Positions 45,631 to 57,742 of a stretch of DNA of 64,000 nucleotides are shown one piece after another. The notes below the pieces were generated by a model, which was not told the origin of the DNA, ran no database searches, and was given only the letters and a program-made list of their open reading frames with translations. A program made the translations under genes and the position numbers. The stretch covers positions 186,001 through 250,000 of the forward strand of contig MU839095.1 in the NCBI GenBank assembly GCA_030685235.1. Direction: 5' to 3'. The DNA comes from Copromyces sp. CBS 386.78 (lineage: Eukaryota; Ascomycota; Sordariomycetes; Sordariales; Sordariaceae). Positions within the stretch are counted from its first letter, which is position 1. Every line of letters starts with the position of its first letter.

Positions 45631-46135
45631 CTTTGCGGCTGCTTGCTACAGAGTAGCTGTTTGAAGTGGTACAAAAATTAAACCTTTTGGTTTCTCGACA
45701 AAGTTGCTTAAACTTCGTCGTCGCGTTCTCAACAGCTCTTCGCGGGGAGGCTTCAGAGTCGCGTGTGGTTGGATGATGAAATCAGGTCAATTTCGGTTTT
45801 GCAAGGCGCGAGGCTGAGAACTTACCGCAGACGTCCTGTTTCACAAGCACCTTTCGCCCGCTCCACCAGGCAGGCACGCACGGGCCCACCAACGCAACGA
45901 TGTGCGCCAAGACTCTTTCCACAGTTCTAGGCTTGCGCGCCTTCACTGTCTCGACTTGTCCTCTCGAATTGCCTGCCGCTCGCCAAGTGTCTGGCAGGTG
46001 AGGGTGGACCCCACATCCCTGGTGCCCACAATATCAAAATTGCTGAACAAAAATCGTCAACCGCCTACGCAAATCTCCCGAGCATCGCGACGGTCAAGTT
46101 TCCTTTACGGCGGATTTCGACAGAACACCGGCACC
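45631..46135. promoter_or_regulatory. shared divergent promoter region of SmB and rpl11
   Basis: Half a kilobase between the two ATGs must include both promoters and leaders. The rpl11 side is rich in CTCGACTTGTCC-like pyrimidine stretches common in leaders of ribosomal protein genes. No TATA box is evident. Confidence 0.5.
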
Positions 46136-46838
46136 ATGGTATGCGATAGCCATCAATTCCTGATATTCGAAATCACCCACTAACGGAAAATGTGAAGTCT
46201 ACCGAACAGAAGGCCCAGAACCCCATGCGGGAGCTCCGCATCCAGAAGCTCGTCCTCAACATTTGCGTTGGCGAGTCTGGTGACAGACTTACTCGTGCCG
46301 CCAAGGTGCTTGAGCAGCTGTCCGGTCAAACCCCCGTCTACAGTAAGTTCTAGCCAATTTTGACGACGCGACAGCCATGTTTAGCGACAACAAAAACCCA
46401 CAAAGAAGCCGACGTCTTGGAGCGAAGAATTGAACCTAACACGTCCTCTCCCACCTACCAGGCAAGGCCCGTTACACCGTCCGTACCTTCGGTATCCGCC
46501 GTAACGAAAAGATCTCCGTCCACGTCACCGTCCGTGGCCCCAAGGCCGAGGAGATTCTCGAGCGTGGCCTCAAGGTCAAGGAGTACGAGCTCCGCAAGCG
46601 CAACTTCTCCGAGACCGGCAACTTCGGCTTCGGTATCTCCGAGCACATCGATCTCGGCATCAAGTACGACCCCGGTATCGGTATCTACGGCATGGACTTC
46701 TACTGCTGCATGACCCGCCCCGGTGAGCGCGTCTCTCGCCGCCGCCGCGCCAAGAGCAGAGTCGGTGCCACCCACCGCATCAACCGCGACGACACCATCA
46801 AGTGGTTCAAGTCTCGCTTCGATGCCATCGTCCGCTAA
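46136..46838 (+). CDS. rpl11: 60S ribosomal protein L11 (uL5)
   Basis: uL5 family protein that contacts 5S rRNA and the peptidyl-tRNA in the large subunit. Exon 1 carries only the ATG (46136-46138); intron 46139-46197 (GTATGC, branch CACTAAC, acceptor GAAG); exon 2 46198-46342; intron 46343-46461 (GTAAGT, branch CCTAAC, acceptor ACCAG); exon 3 46462-46838, stop TAA. The product is 174 aa ([14 protein letters not shown]...), the standard length. Diagnostic segments: [43 protein letters not shown], and [16 protein letters not shown]. Codon use is strongly C-ending, as expected of a highly expressed gene. Confidence 0.96.
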
Positions 46839-48224
46839 ATTTCCCAGTATCCTGAAATGGATGGGAGTGTTTTAGTTTGACGGCATGGGAAAAGGATCTG
46901 AGGTTACCGCTTCTCGAGGACTAGAAAGGAGTTTTGGGCTTCGGCGGCAACTACTGGGCTTTCTGTGGGTTCGGCGCAATTCTTTTGAAACTGGTTTCGG
47001 AGGGAAAACACCAACCCAGGATTTGTAGATGCAACCATGATACCTCCCATTGGCGATTTCGTCAATTTAGCTTGATCTGAATCTACAGTCGAGCTGCGGC
47101 CTTAGAGACCGACCGGCGTTATGCCGGCTTACCCTACTTTTCCTGAACTTCTGTGATGGGATTTGTTCCCTTCTGGCCTCTCGAGTGATCGGTTATACCT
47201 TTCTTCAACATATACGGTTGGAGATTTCTTCTCCCGGCCTCTCGAACGATCGGTTATATGTACCCCAGTAGAACCTAAACCAGCCATCAACCGTTGACCC
47301 GTGACGGTGCATGGATTGTTTGGGTATTGTTCGTTTTTATGGGTATTGTTGACATGAGTAGATCTTGTGGCATGTATTTCGGCACCCTCGAGTGATGCTC
47401 GAGATTCTCGCCACCTTCGCTGAATGCAAGCAAACACGATAGGGCGTTCAACGATGATATCGATCTCCCTGGCAGCAACATGTTGAAGAGCAGAGCAGAC
47501 GGGCAATGTAAACACCAAGGGCTGTCAGACCATTGTCATCTGAGACGGGTCATAGACACACCATCATTACTGAAATTGCCTGGCAATGTAATGTTGCTCC
47601 GACCGGTGAGCTTCATGGACGATAATATCCGTGAAGGGGTTAGTGTCTTCATTCTTGTTATCAAGGGGCAGTCCGACCGCTGGGAATGGGTTTGGAGCAT
47701 ACATCTCTTCCTCGAAGGAATACAGCACTTCATGATCTACTCATTGGAGGTAAGAAGTAGTAGCTATCATTATATACGAACCGCATGAAGGTGGCGGCGC
47801 ATTTGGACAGCGACAGCTAGGAATCAGGAGTCAATTAAGTTAAAGAGCTCTGATGATGGAAATAAGATATCATACATGAAATTTGAACATAACCACGAAG
47901 TTCTAATGATCTGGCCAACGTGAAAAGCAATAACCCTGCCAATCCCCCTTCCTTTCGTTTCCCTTTTTCATCCGACAGACATGCGCAAAAGTCATTTACA
48001 CCTCATCTGCATGTGTTATGTCATCCTCCAGGTCATCGAAATCGTGGCATATTATCAAGATTGTCAACCACTACGGAACGGCCAAGCGGGATGACATTAA
48101 CAGGACCCGTTCTGGGGGTCACTGAAACTCCAAAATCCTGCTGGTCTTCGCTGTTTTGAACAGGAAGGAACCAGCGATCCATCACGGGATCATGGATTAA
48201 CGGAGCTGCCACCGAGGCAGCCCT
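46839..48224. other. intergenic between convergent rpl11 and clathrin heavy chain
   Basis: A 1.4-kb region with no supported gene. It has a pair of imperfect 23-bp direct repeats (listed separately). The part 47.75-47.95 kb is AT-rich. It should include the two 3' UTRs. Confidence 0.5.
47175..47258. repeat. pair of imperfect 23-bp direct repeats
   Basis: Copies at 47175-47197 and 47236-47258 share GGCCTCTCGA and GATCGGTTATA around a two-base difference, with a 61-bp period. They lie downstream of rpl11 with no open frame. Function unknown; a small tandem duplication is the simplest reading. Confidence 0.75.
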
Positions 48225-51200
48225 CTAGAAGCCAAATCCGGTAGGCTGCGGCGCAAAACCATTGGTCTGTCCATAAGGAGCCGGGGATGCCTGGCCGGGA
48301 CCGGCAGTGATCATGAGCCGGTTGCCAAGAATGGGCGTGTTGTCCTCGACCTTCTCCTTCTCCTGATCCTTAGCCTTGCGAGCCTCGTTGTCGGCCTTTA
48401 GGGAAGCGAGCTCCTTGGTCTGCTGGCAAAGCATGTTTATCATGTAAGGCATGGTGAAGTCATGGAGACCGTTGCGCCAAGAAAGCTCGAGGACAAGGTC
48501 GGCCCTGATAAGATCGTAGCAGGCATAAAGCATACCGACGTAGCACTCGCGGTTGCCAATGTCGACGAACTAGAGAGAAAGATGTCAGTAAGAGAAGGCG
48601 ACGAAACGTGATGAGCTTGGAAAAAAACCAAAAAAAAAAAAAAACTTACGTAGCGCAGAAGCTCCTCGACGACTTCGGTCTTGCCAGAGATAGCGGCCGT
48701 CTCAATCGCATCCTTCCAGAGCTTATCCTGCTTGGAAAGGTTGATGGACTTCTCCCAGCGCTTGTTCTTGCGGTAGATGTTAGCAGCAATCTGGCGGAAG
48801 AACACGAGATCGTGCTTCTCCAGACGACCGGCAAGTTCCACGGCGTCGTAGTTGTCATAGTTGTTCACAGAGTCGCGGAGAGTCTTGTAGTCCTCCTCCT
48901 CAATGAGAAGATCGTTGATGGCGTCGTTAACGGTACGCTTGTTCTGAGACTGGACGCTGAGGAGGAAAGGCTTGATAAGGGGGAGGTTGTCGGACTTCTG
49001 GAACATGCGGACAACACGGTTGACATCGATGCGCGGGGTCAAAACCTGGAGAAGGTCGGTGAGCAAAGAGGGATGCTGCTCCAGGTAGAAGTTGATGGCC
49101 TTGTAGTAGATCTCAAGGTTGGCCACCTTGACGGTGATCTCCTTGAACTGCTGGTGCTCCCAAGAGTTCTCAGGGCGCTCCATAACGGCGAGAGCAGCAT
49201 TGTCAAACTCGTCGTAGTGGTAGTAGCAGAAGACTAGCTCAGGCCACAAGTTGGCTTCCTCGCAAGCACGGATCATCTTGGGGAGGTTCATTCTGCTCCA
49301 GAAGAGCTTGAGATGCTCCATAAGGCGCTCGGGGTGATACTTGGAGAGGGCAATACCCAACTCGGTGAACATTCCCATGTGGGCGCGCTCCAAACCAAGA
49401 CCCTGCTCGAGCAAGCTGATAAGCTCGTCAAAGTAGCCGTTGGCCTCATACTGCTTGACAAGAGCCTGGAGTTGCTCGGCATCGACAATGAGGTTGAGAC
49501 CGCAAATCTGAGCAAGACGGAACTCCTTCTTGTTGACGCAGGCCTCGTGAACCTCCTTCCACACCTTGATGTTGTTGGCCTTGCGGGCACAATCAACAGC
49601 CGCCTGGTAATCAGACAGGTGGACGAGGGTGGTGGCAAGCTTGGCCCAGTTGGAAATGCTGGTATAGAAGATCTTGGCCGCCTCAAAGAAGCCCTCGGCG
49701 TACGCCTTGTCACCAGACTCCTCAACATTAGCAACATTGGTAGCGCGCAGGAACTCTTCAAGCTCAGGAAGCTGATCCAGGCGGGCGTAGCAGAAAGCAA
49801 GAGCAGTATCAATGACAGGCTCCCGAAGGGTCTTGCGGGCCATACGGAGGTACTTGATAAGCTCCTCGTTCTTGCCAGCAGCAACAGCAATCTCGATCAC
49901 TTCCTCGTAGTTCTTCGGGTCCTCAGCCTTAATGTAGGAGTCAATGGAATCGCTAACACGGAGACCGTCGAGCTGAGCCTTGGCAACCTTGCTCCAAACC
50001 TGGGGGATATCAACCTCCTCGGCGTATGCCTGGGCACGGTCAATGCTAACAACATGTTCAACAAGAACATTGACAGCGGCCTCCTTGTTGTCGATCTTCT
50101 TGTAGACCTCGAAAGCTTCCTCGTGAAGGCCAACCTCAATACAGACGTTGGCAATCTCGTCGGCAGCGAAGTTGTCGAGCTTGTGGATGTAGTCCATCAC
50201 ACGCGCCTTGTCAGCCTTGGCAGCAGTGAAGATGAGCAAGTTCTGCAGGTTCTGGTTGTCGCTGAAAGGCGACGGCTCCAGGACGATCTTCTCCAGCAGC
50301 TCAATAAGCTCGCCAGGCAAGTCAGCGTTCAGGAAGCACGTAACAGCCTCAGAAACCTTGGCGGGATCAGTCGACTCAGGAACAGCGGTCGAGATGACTT
50401 GGTCAACGACAGAACGGCGGTGGACGTTGTTCTCGCTGAGCACAAACATCCAGAGTTCCCTGTCAGCGCGCTCCAAGAGATACCTCGCCTGAGCCTTGTA
50501 CATCTGGTTCTCGTTGGTGATATTCACGAGCTCAAGATCATTCTGGCCCTTACGGTAGGCAATGTAGGCCAGGTTGGGGTCACGCTTCTCGCAGTACTTT
50601 CCGACTGTGAGAGTATCATACTGATCATTCTCCTTGAGGAACTTCTCAGGGTTGTTGTTGGAGTCAATGTAGATCTTGGCGAGAGCATTGTAGACAGCTT
50701 GCTGCTGGTTACCGGCAGCGAGAGTAGCCTCCAGGAAGGGCAGGAGGAGCTTGAGGCGGTTACGAGTCTCAACCTCCTGCACCAGCTCATCGATAGGGAT
50801 AGATGCGGGGTTGACAGTGCTCAGAAGGTTCTTAATGATACTCTCATCGCAGTCCACGTCGAGGAGCCCTCCGATGACACCAGGAGTCCTGCTCGGGTTG
50901 ACCTGCTGCACGTAGATTTCGATGGACTTGAACTGCTGATGCTGGTACAGATAGAGGACCAGGTCATGGACAAAGTTGAAGCGATCGCAGACAACCATCA
51001 AAGGGAGCATCTCGCTCAGCTTGGCCTCCTTGAGGAAGTTCTTCACCTTCTCGGGGTTGTAGACGCTGTTGTCGCGGCAAATGCGCTCAACCTCACGAAT
51101 TTGACCCATCTTCGTGGCAGCCTCAATGTACTTGAAGACGACCTCAGGGTCCTCAGTGACATTGACGATACTGGCAAGGAAGTAGTAGAGACCCTCGGCG

Positions 51201-53440
51201 GTCTTGTACTTCTCAAAGAGGTCAATCAGTTGCTGCGCGCCAAGAAGCTCAGCGTACTTGGTGGCGATCTGAACAACGGTCTGAAGGTTCTGGCGAATGT
51301 TGTGCTTCATCATAGCGTCCAGGCAGTCAAGAGACTGCTCAACAGACAGAGCCTTGAAATACTCGATCAACCACTCGGGGTTATAGTTGGGCATTCCAGG
51401 GACGTTGACAATCACCCGCTTGACGGACGCAGGATCCTCGTAAAGCTCCAGGGCCTTCTGCAAAAGACCTGCGCCCTCGCAGAGCTTCGCAATGTGCGCC
51501 TTGTCGAAGTGGGAGAACATGTCATTGCCAAGAATCGCGTCAGCAACCTGGGGGGCGTTGAGAAGGTTCATCTCCAGCAGGCGAGTCTGGAGGGGGCCGT
51601 GCTCGGGCTTGTTATCCTTCAGAGCGTCAAGCAGGAAGGCAGTCGCTTGCTGGATCATTCCCTGAGACTGGAAGATGTCAACCACCTTCTCGAGGTCGAC
51701 CAGCGGGCCGCCTTCGTGGTTGGCAAGCGTCGTGGCAAACTCGGCACCCTTCTCAGCGTTGACACGGACAATATGCTGGAGAAGCTGAATGAAGTCAGGC
51801 TGGTAGTTGGCTTGGCTGCAGTAGGGAAGAATCTTCTCAAACTGGCCAGTCTCGGCAAATCCAGCAACGACCTTGTGGGGAGCGTTGGCCTTCAGATAGA
51901 TGGCAAGCGCCATGTTGATGTCGTGGGGCCGGACCATGTCACCAAGGCGCTCAGAGCACTCAAGCTTGTTCTCGCTGAGCCACTTCTGCAACAGCTGCTT
52001 GCGGTTCTGGGCAAGGACGGGCTGGGCAAGCTCAATGGTCTCGTGCTCGTTCAACGAACCCTTGTCCAAAAGCATACCAAAGTACTGCAGAATATGCGAC
52101 ATCTGACCGGGCTGCTGGGGAAGACGCTTGAAGCGCTCGATAGTCTGAGGAGTGCGAAGGAAACCCCGGGGAGAATTGGCAGCTACCTTGGCGGCCTCCT
52201 GGTAGTTACCATTGCTGAAGAGCTGCTCAAAGCGTTGCTGGTAGAGGTTGTCGGCACCCGGGAGCCCTGCACGAGAAGCCAGCTTGATCGCGAGCTCGTT
52301 GCCGTGTGCCTCGAGGACGTAGGGCACGATCGTGTTCTCATCGGCGCTAACGAAGAGAACCTGTCCCTTGCGGTTGATGCCAATGACACCGGTCGAATCC
52401 TTGTCACCGCAAGCAGTGAAGATGGTATCGCTGGAGATGCGGTTCATGAAGATACATGTGGCAGTCTCGAGGTCGTAGAGGTGGATGAAACCGTACTTGG
52501 TGATAAGGTAGATGATGCCGTACTTTTGCGAAACCTGGAGGGCGACGGGGAAGTCATTGCTGGCCTCGGGAGGGAAGAAGACGTCCACGGCCTTCTTGGG
52601 GAAGACAGGGTTTGTTTCGGGGTGGTCGACCTCGACGATGTGAAGCTTTGCGCCGACGGCGGTACGGACCGCAAAGGTGAACACCTTGGTGTCCTCTGGG
52701 GCGCCCTCTAGCCGGAGGGTGCCAAAAGCGGCGGCGTGGCCCTCAATGGCCTGGCTGATACCGCGGTCTTTGGAGTAGAGCTGCATGGCGCCGACAACGC
52801 GGCCCTGCTGTTGTGAGATACCGACAACGACCATCCACTTTCCGTCGGCGCTGGTCCGATAATTAATTATTTGGTTGCCCTGGAGATTAGCATTACGATC
52901 GAAGACCTTGACCGGAGCGGGCTGGTTCGGGTCGAAGACATCCCAGTGGTAGACAGAGCCATCTGTGATCAAACCAAGCGTGGTCTCGCTAACCCACTTC
53001 CAGAACAAGACATCCTCGCTCATGTTTGTCGACTTGAGCTTGGCCTTGTTTTCGAGGTCGAAGATCTGGAGGGTGCGCGCTTGAGCCTTGAGGGCAATTA
53101 CTTGTCGCGACCAGTGCATTATGGCACTGTCGGCCTTGATGGGACGTCGGATAACATTGTTGCCGTTCTTGAGATCGACGATGATGACTTCAGGGGACGC
53201 TGCCTCGTCCTTCTTGTCGCGGATACACACCCAGTTGTCCGATTCTAGGGTCTGTGGGAGCGCGGGGGTTCACGTCAGTAGGGGTAGCCAGAGCGGGCGC
53301 GACAGGCCCGGAGTCAACAGCAGGGTCAAGGGAAAGTGAGAATAACGTACACAGGTGTTGAAGGTGATGGCGGTCTGGTTGATGCCGAGGGCGCTGAGCT
53401 GCAGCAGCTCCTGGAATTTGATGGGGAGGGCCTGAGCCAT
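48225..53440 (-). CDS. chc-1: clathrin heavy chain
   Basis: Triskelion-forming coat protein for vesicles at the trans-Golgi network, endosomes and plasma membrane. Exons: 53440-53351 (MAQALPIKFQELLQL...), 53251-48650 and 48569-48225. Introns are 53350-53252 (99 nt, GTACGT, branch CTACTGAC, acceptor CACAG) and 48649-48570 (80 nt, GTAAGT, branch TTACTGAC, acceptor CTCTAG). Product 1,678 aa, standard length. The N-terminal beta-propeller covers about 1-330 (TLESDNWVCIRDKK, INYRTSADGKWMVVVG). Then follow the linker and the seven clathrin heavy-chain repeats (ANAPHKVVAGFAETGQFEKI; YIDSNNNPEKFLKEN; YYHYDEFDNAALAVMERP). The trimerisation region is WRNGLHDFTMPYMIN. The C-terminal tail is Gly/Pro/Gln-rich (QPTGFGF). 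Confidence 0.97.
48630..48644 (+). repeat. A15 tract in clathrin intron 2
   Basis: Fifteen A on the plus strand, which is a T15 run in the pre-mRNA starting directly after the donor GTAAG. A second run of seven A (48621-48627) follows after two C. The tract occupies the first third of an 80-nt intron. Confidence 0.9.
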
Positions 53441-54674
53441 GATGGGCGGTGGTGTTGCGCTAAGCTGCGCGCGGAGTGACGAAGATTAGCAGCCAACTTA
53501 TCAAAAGCGGCTGGATTTGGAATTCGCTAGGAAGTAGAAAGATTGAGGGAAAGGGAAGCTCGTGAAGCTCCGCGGACTGAATGGAATGGAGGCGACGTGA
53601 AAGGAGGCGGTGGTGGTGGTTGGTTGTACTGGGGGAAAAATGACCGAGCTCCCGAGAAATGGGGGGAGGGGATGAATCAGGTAGGATGTCACTGGAGGTT
53701 GGAAGTGGAAGGATTAGGAACGTAAGGTCCAGAAGGCAGGAGGAGGGAGAGGTCAGTACAGGTAAGGTAGGTAGGTACGCGAGGTACTGAAAGGTAAAGT
53801 ATTGGAAGGTACGCAGTAAAACCCGCCGCCAAACTGCGCGAGGTGAATCGCTATTTGCCGCCGCTCAGTTAAGTAAATAGGTACCTCAGGTACTACTTCA
53901 ATGCTCCAACTCTTCTGAGAGAGGAATCGCGGTTGTTGAAGGCGAGACGAGACGAAGTTCGAGTTATTCACAGTTACTACGGTGATGGATGAAAGGTACA
54001 GCAGAAAGATGAAAGGTGGTAAGTTGAGATCGGGCATGTGTGTTTGTAGATGCCGCAACCGTTTGGCGGAAAAGTACCTACCTTTCAGGCGACCTGCCGG
54101 GCTGCTTTTGAGTGATGTGTTAACACGGAACCTCGCGGCCGGGGCATCCACCGCCCACCGGCGCCGGCTCCATTCAGTGCTTCCCCCTGCGTCGTCGGGT
54201 GCCTGCCCGGGGCCAATGCCCCCTCCGCTTCCAGCCGAAGCTGCCCTCCCGACGATAGTCGACCTTCCCAGCTTCCTTCCATCTTCCATTGCCCGCCTCC
54301 TTAGAGCTCCGTCAGTCGGTCCTTCCACTTCCACTTCCTGAGGCCGTTCGTGCTCCAGCTGTCTCCAATTCCAGGACAGCCAAGTTCCAGGGGTACTAAC
54401 GTCAGCTGTCAATGCAGGGATTATAAACTGGGCCTAGCCCGACCACCTCAATTGTGGGTACTTTGACCAATCGCCCACCTTTTGGGAACACAGTGGGACC
54501 ACCTCAGGTTCGAGGAAGCACTCTTGGCATTCTTATCGATAAGCTTTTTCAGAAAAGAAAATCGACCCGGAGAAATATCCACAGGCGCTTGTCAGTGGTG
54601 GGCTATCAGTGTTCATCCAACCTCAACAACCATCCCAATCCAATTACCACCAGACGACCAGCAATACCGTCGAA
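53441..54674. other. divergent promoter region of clathrin heavy chain and nop2
   Basis: 1.2 kb between two divergent start codons. From 53755 to 54085 it carries many GGTAC/TACCT-type words (for example around 53765-53790, 53880-53900 and 54066-54083). The remaining sequence is GC-rich in 54.12-54.36 kb. A frame of 219 codons (54412-53753, minus) has no family resemblance and lacks support as a gene. Confidence 0.5.
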
Positions 54675-57192
54675 ATGGGTGTCGGACGTCGCATGCAGAA
54701 ACAGGGCCCTCCCGAGCCTCTCTCGGAGGAGCATTTCGCCAACCTCAAGCGCAAGAAGGGCCTTCCCTTTGACGACCCTACGGCCGGCGAAGACACCAGA
54801 AGATCCAAGAAGCAAAAGATTGTCAAGAAGCAGCCCAAGAAATCCGGTTCCAACACTGTTGCAGTCAAGGGTGCCAAGAAGGAGGAGAAGCCCGTTAAGA
54901 AGGCCGGCACCAAGCCCGACCACAGGTCCAAAGAGTCCAAGAAGTCTAAGAAGGCTTCGCCCGATGATGACGAGGAGATGGGCGACGAGTTCGACCTGGA
55001 GGATCTCGATGGCGATGAGGTGGACGTTCAGAAGCTAGGAGACGACTTCCTCGGCACCGACGACGACTCGGTTTACGATTCCGACCAGGATCCTGTTGCC
55101 AAGAAGGAGGCATTCGTCTTTTCAGACGACGAGGACGACGAGGAGGATAGAGAGGAGAAGCTCACAGCCGCCAACATCGAGGGTCTCTCAAGGAAATTGG
55201 ATATGCAGAGGGAGAAGGAGGCGGAGGAGAACGAGGCTGAATTGCGCGACGAAGCTCTCCAGACCAACATTGAGGGCGGCGATGACCTCGAGGATGACGA
55301 CGACCAACTTAAGACCAAGACCAAGACTCTGCTGGCGCCCGATCTCCAGATGTTGAGGACGAGGATAACAGACACCATCCGTGTCCTGGACGACTTTTCG
55401 AGTTTGGCGGAAGAGGGCAAGAGCCGCGCCGAGTACACCAGCCAGCTCATCAAGGATATCTGTGCCTGTAAGGACCCGATACTCCGTGCATAGTACTTCT
55501 CTTCGAATGCACGATTGCTAACGTCAGTATTTGCCAGACTACGGCTACAACGAGTTCCTCGCTGAGAAGCTTTTGTATGTTTTACAACCTGTCGCATGCC
55601 CGTCTGCGGCGATACCACCAACGGAGAGATTGGCTAACTGTTTGTAGCAACCTGTTCCCTCCCAGAGAGGCGTTCGCCTTTTTCGAAGCCAACGAGAGCG
55701 CTCGCCCCGTCGTTATCCGTACAAACACCCTCCGAACACATCGTCGCGATCTTGCCCAAGCGCTCATCAACCGTGGTGTCACACTGGAGCCTGTTGGCAA
55801 GTGGTCCAAGGTTGGTCTGCAAGTCTTTGACTCGAAGTACGTATATCCCATATCAACACCTCTAAGAGCTCGCGTGCTCAGATAATTAACTTGTGTGTAA
55901 AGCGTTCCCCTCGGTGCCACACCCGAATACTTGGCCGGTCACTACATCCTCCAGGCCGCGTCTTCGTTCCTGCCCGTGATGGCTCTCTGCCCCCAGGAGG
56001 GCGAGCGTGTTCTCGATATGGCCTCTGCCCCCGGTGGCAAGACCACCCACATGGCGGCGTTGATGAAGAACACCGGTGTTATTTTCGCCAACGATCCCAG
56101 CAAGCAGCGTGCCAAGGGTTTGATCGGTAACATTCACAGACTGGGCGCGAGGAACGTCATCGTATGCAACTACGATGCGCGTGAGTTCCCCAGGGTCATG
56201 GGCGGCTTTGACAGAGTCCTGCTCGATGCCCCCTGCTCGGGTACTGGTGTCATTGCCAAGGATCCCTCCGTCAAGACCAACAGAGATGAGAAGGATTTCT
56301 TGCAGCTTCCCCACCTCCAGAAGCAGCTTCTCCTCGCTGCTATCGATTCGGTAGATCATGCCAGCAAGACCGGTGGCTACGTTGTTTACTCGACCTGTTC
56401 CGTTGCCGTTGAGGAAAACGAACAAGTCGTTGCCTATGCGCTCAGCCGCCGCCCCAACGTCAAGCTCGTTGAGACTGGCCTGGCTTTCGGCAAGGAGGGC
56501 TTCACCAGCTTCATGGGCAAGTCGTTTCACCCCAGCCTCAAGCTGACCCGCAGATACTACCCCCATCTTTACAACGGTACGTTTTTTCTTGTCCCCCTCC
56601 CCTCCCCTTTTCCCTGTCCATAGCACTAATAACCCCTCTCCCCTATACAGTCGACGGTTTCTTCGTCGCCAAATTCCAAAAACTCGGCCCCACCCCCGCC
56701 AACGCCGTCCGCGCCAACGGCGTCGACAAGTCCAACAAGCCCGCGGACGGCCAAGCCGCCGAGGAAGCGCAGGAAGTCGTTGACAAGACGCCCATCGGCG
56801 CCGAGTGCGAGGCCCAGGACGACTTTGGCTCTGGCTTCGACGACGGCGAGGATAAGGAGTACATGGAGCGCGCCAAGCGCAATGCCATGCGCAGGAGAGG
56901 TTTGGATCCTAGGGCTCTTAAGAAGCCTTCTGCTTCCAAGAAGACTGCTGAGAAGGGTGAGGAGAAGAAGACTGAGGGTGCCGCTGCCGCTGCCGCTGAG
57001 GTGACGGAGAAGATTGAGAAGCTCGAGGTTGTTGAGGAGAGGAAGGTTGATGAGTCTGCCAAGACCAAGACCGTCAAGACCACCAAGAAGGTCGTCGAGA
57101 AGGTCACCAAGAAGGTTGAGGAGAAGCCCAAGGCCGCCGCCCCTGCGCCGAAGAAGGCTGGCGACAAGAAGAAGAAGGTGGCTAAGAAGTAA
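54675..57192 (+). CDS. nop2: Nop2-family 25S rRNA (cytosine-C5) methyltransferase
   Basis: Nop2 (human NSUN1/p120) is a nucleolar enzyme that methylates a cytosine of 25S rRNA and is needed for large-subunit assembly. Exons: 54675-55467, 55538-55574 (37 nt), 55648-55836, 55903-56576, 56651-57192; introns of 70, 73, 66 and 74 nt, with clear CTAAC branches in the first two. Product 744 aa. The N-terminal ~200 residues are Lys-rich then acidic. The RsmB-type core begins with DICAYYGYNEFLAEKLF and NLFPPREAFAFFEAN. SAM loop ASAPGGKTTH at 380-389; release cysteine in DAPCSGTG (Cys451) and catalytic nucleophile in STCSV (Cys505). The C-terminus is a long Lys/Ala/Glu tail ending KKKKVAKK, typical of nucleolar proteins. 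ATG is the first of a good-context frame. Confidence 0.95.
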
Positions 57193-57742
57193 AGGAAGGA
57201 AGCGAAAGGTTGTAATGATCTGTCTGTTTTGCATTGTTCAATATACTTGGGGCTTTAGAGATACCAACCAACAGAGCCTTTATGTTCGTCTAGTTTTTGG
57301 CAGGGAAAAGTTAATCTAGGTAGAGCACGTTTTGCTTTGAATAAGATTCGTCGGTATAAACATTGCAAGGTGCTCTCTGATACATGGCTTCTGATTAACT
57401 ATTTGTCATGACATTTGATTGGGTATCGCACATGATCTCTTCATTCATACATACATGCCTGCGCCCCTTCCGCCTTTTTAGTTTCCCGTAACCTCACACC
57501 CCCAGTGAACTGCCGACCAGGGAGATAATCTTGCGTAGATGAACAGCGAGAAATAACAGGAGCTCTGATAGCCCACGTCTTCAACTCTTCCTGAGATAGT
57601 GTAGAGCCTTCCAGCATCCATCCATCCTAGAAGCCGCCAATGGCATCGAGTCCGGACGGCGATATATTTCTTGAAAATACCTTGCAAACATGTGATCCTC
57701 GCTCTGTTTGAAGGACAAATCGTAATAGGAAATCCTGGGTTC
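57193..57742. other. intergenic between convergent nop2 and the Ser-rich protein gene
   Basis: A 0.55-kb 3'-3' gap. No gene, RNA or repeat is seen; it presumably holds both 3' UTRs. Confidence 0.5.

Noticed and set aside
49313..52711. Open frame of 1,132 codons on the plus strand
   Set aside because: It is antisense to the clathrin heavy chain exon. The Leu/Val/Asp-rich translation is what arises opposite a C-ending codon bias that removes stops from one antisense frame.
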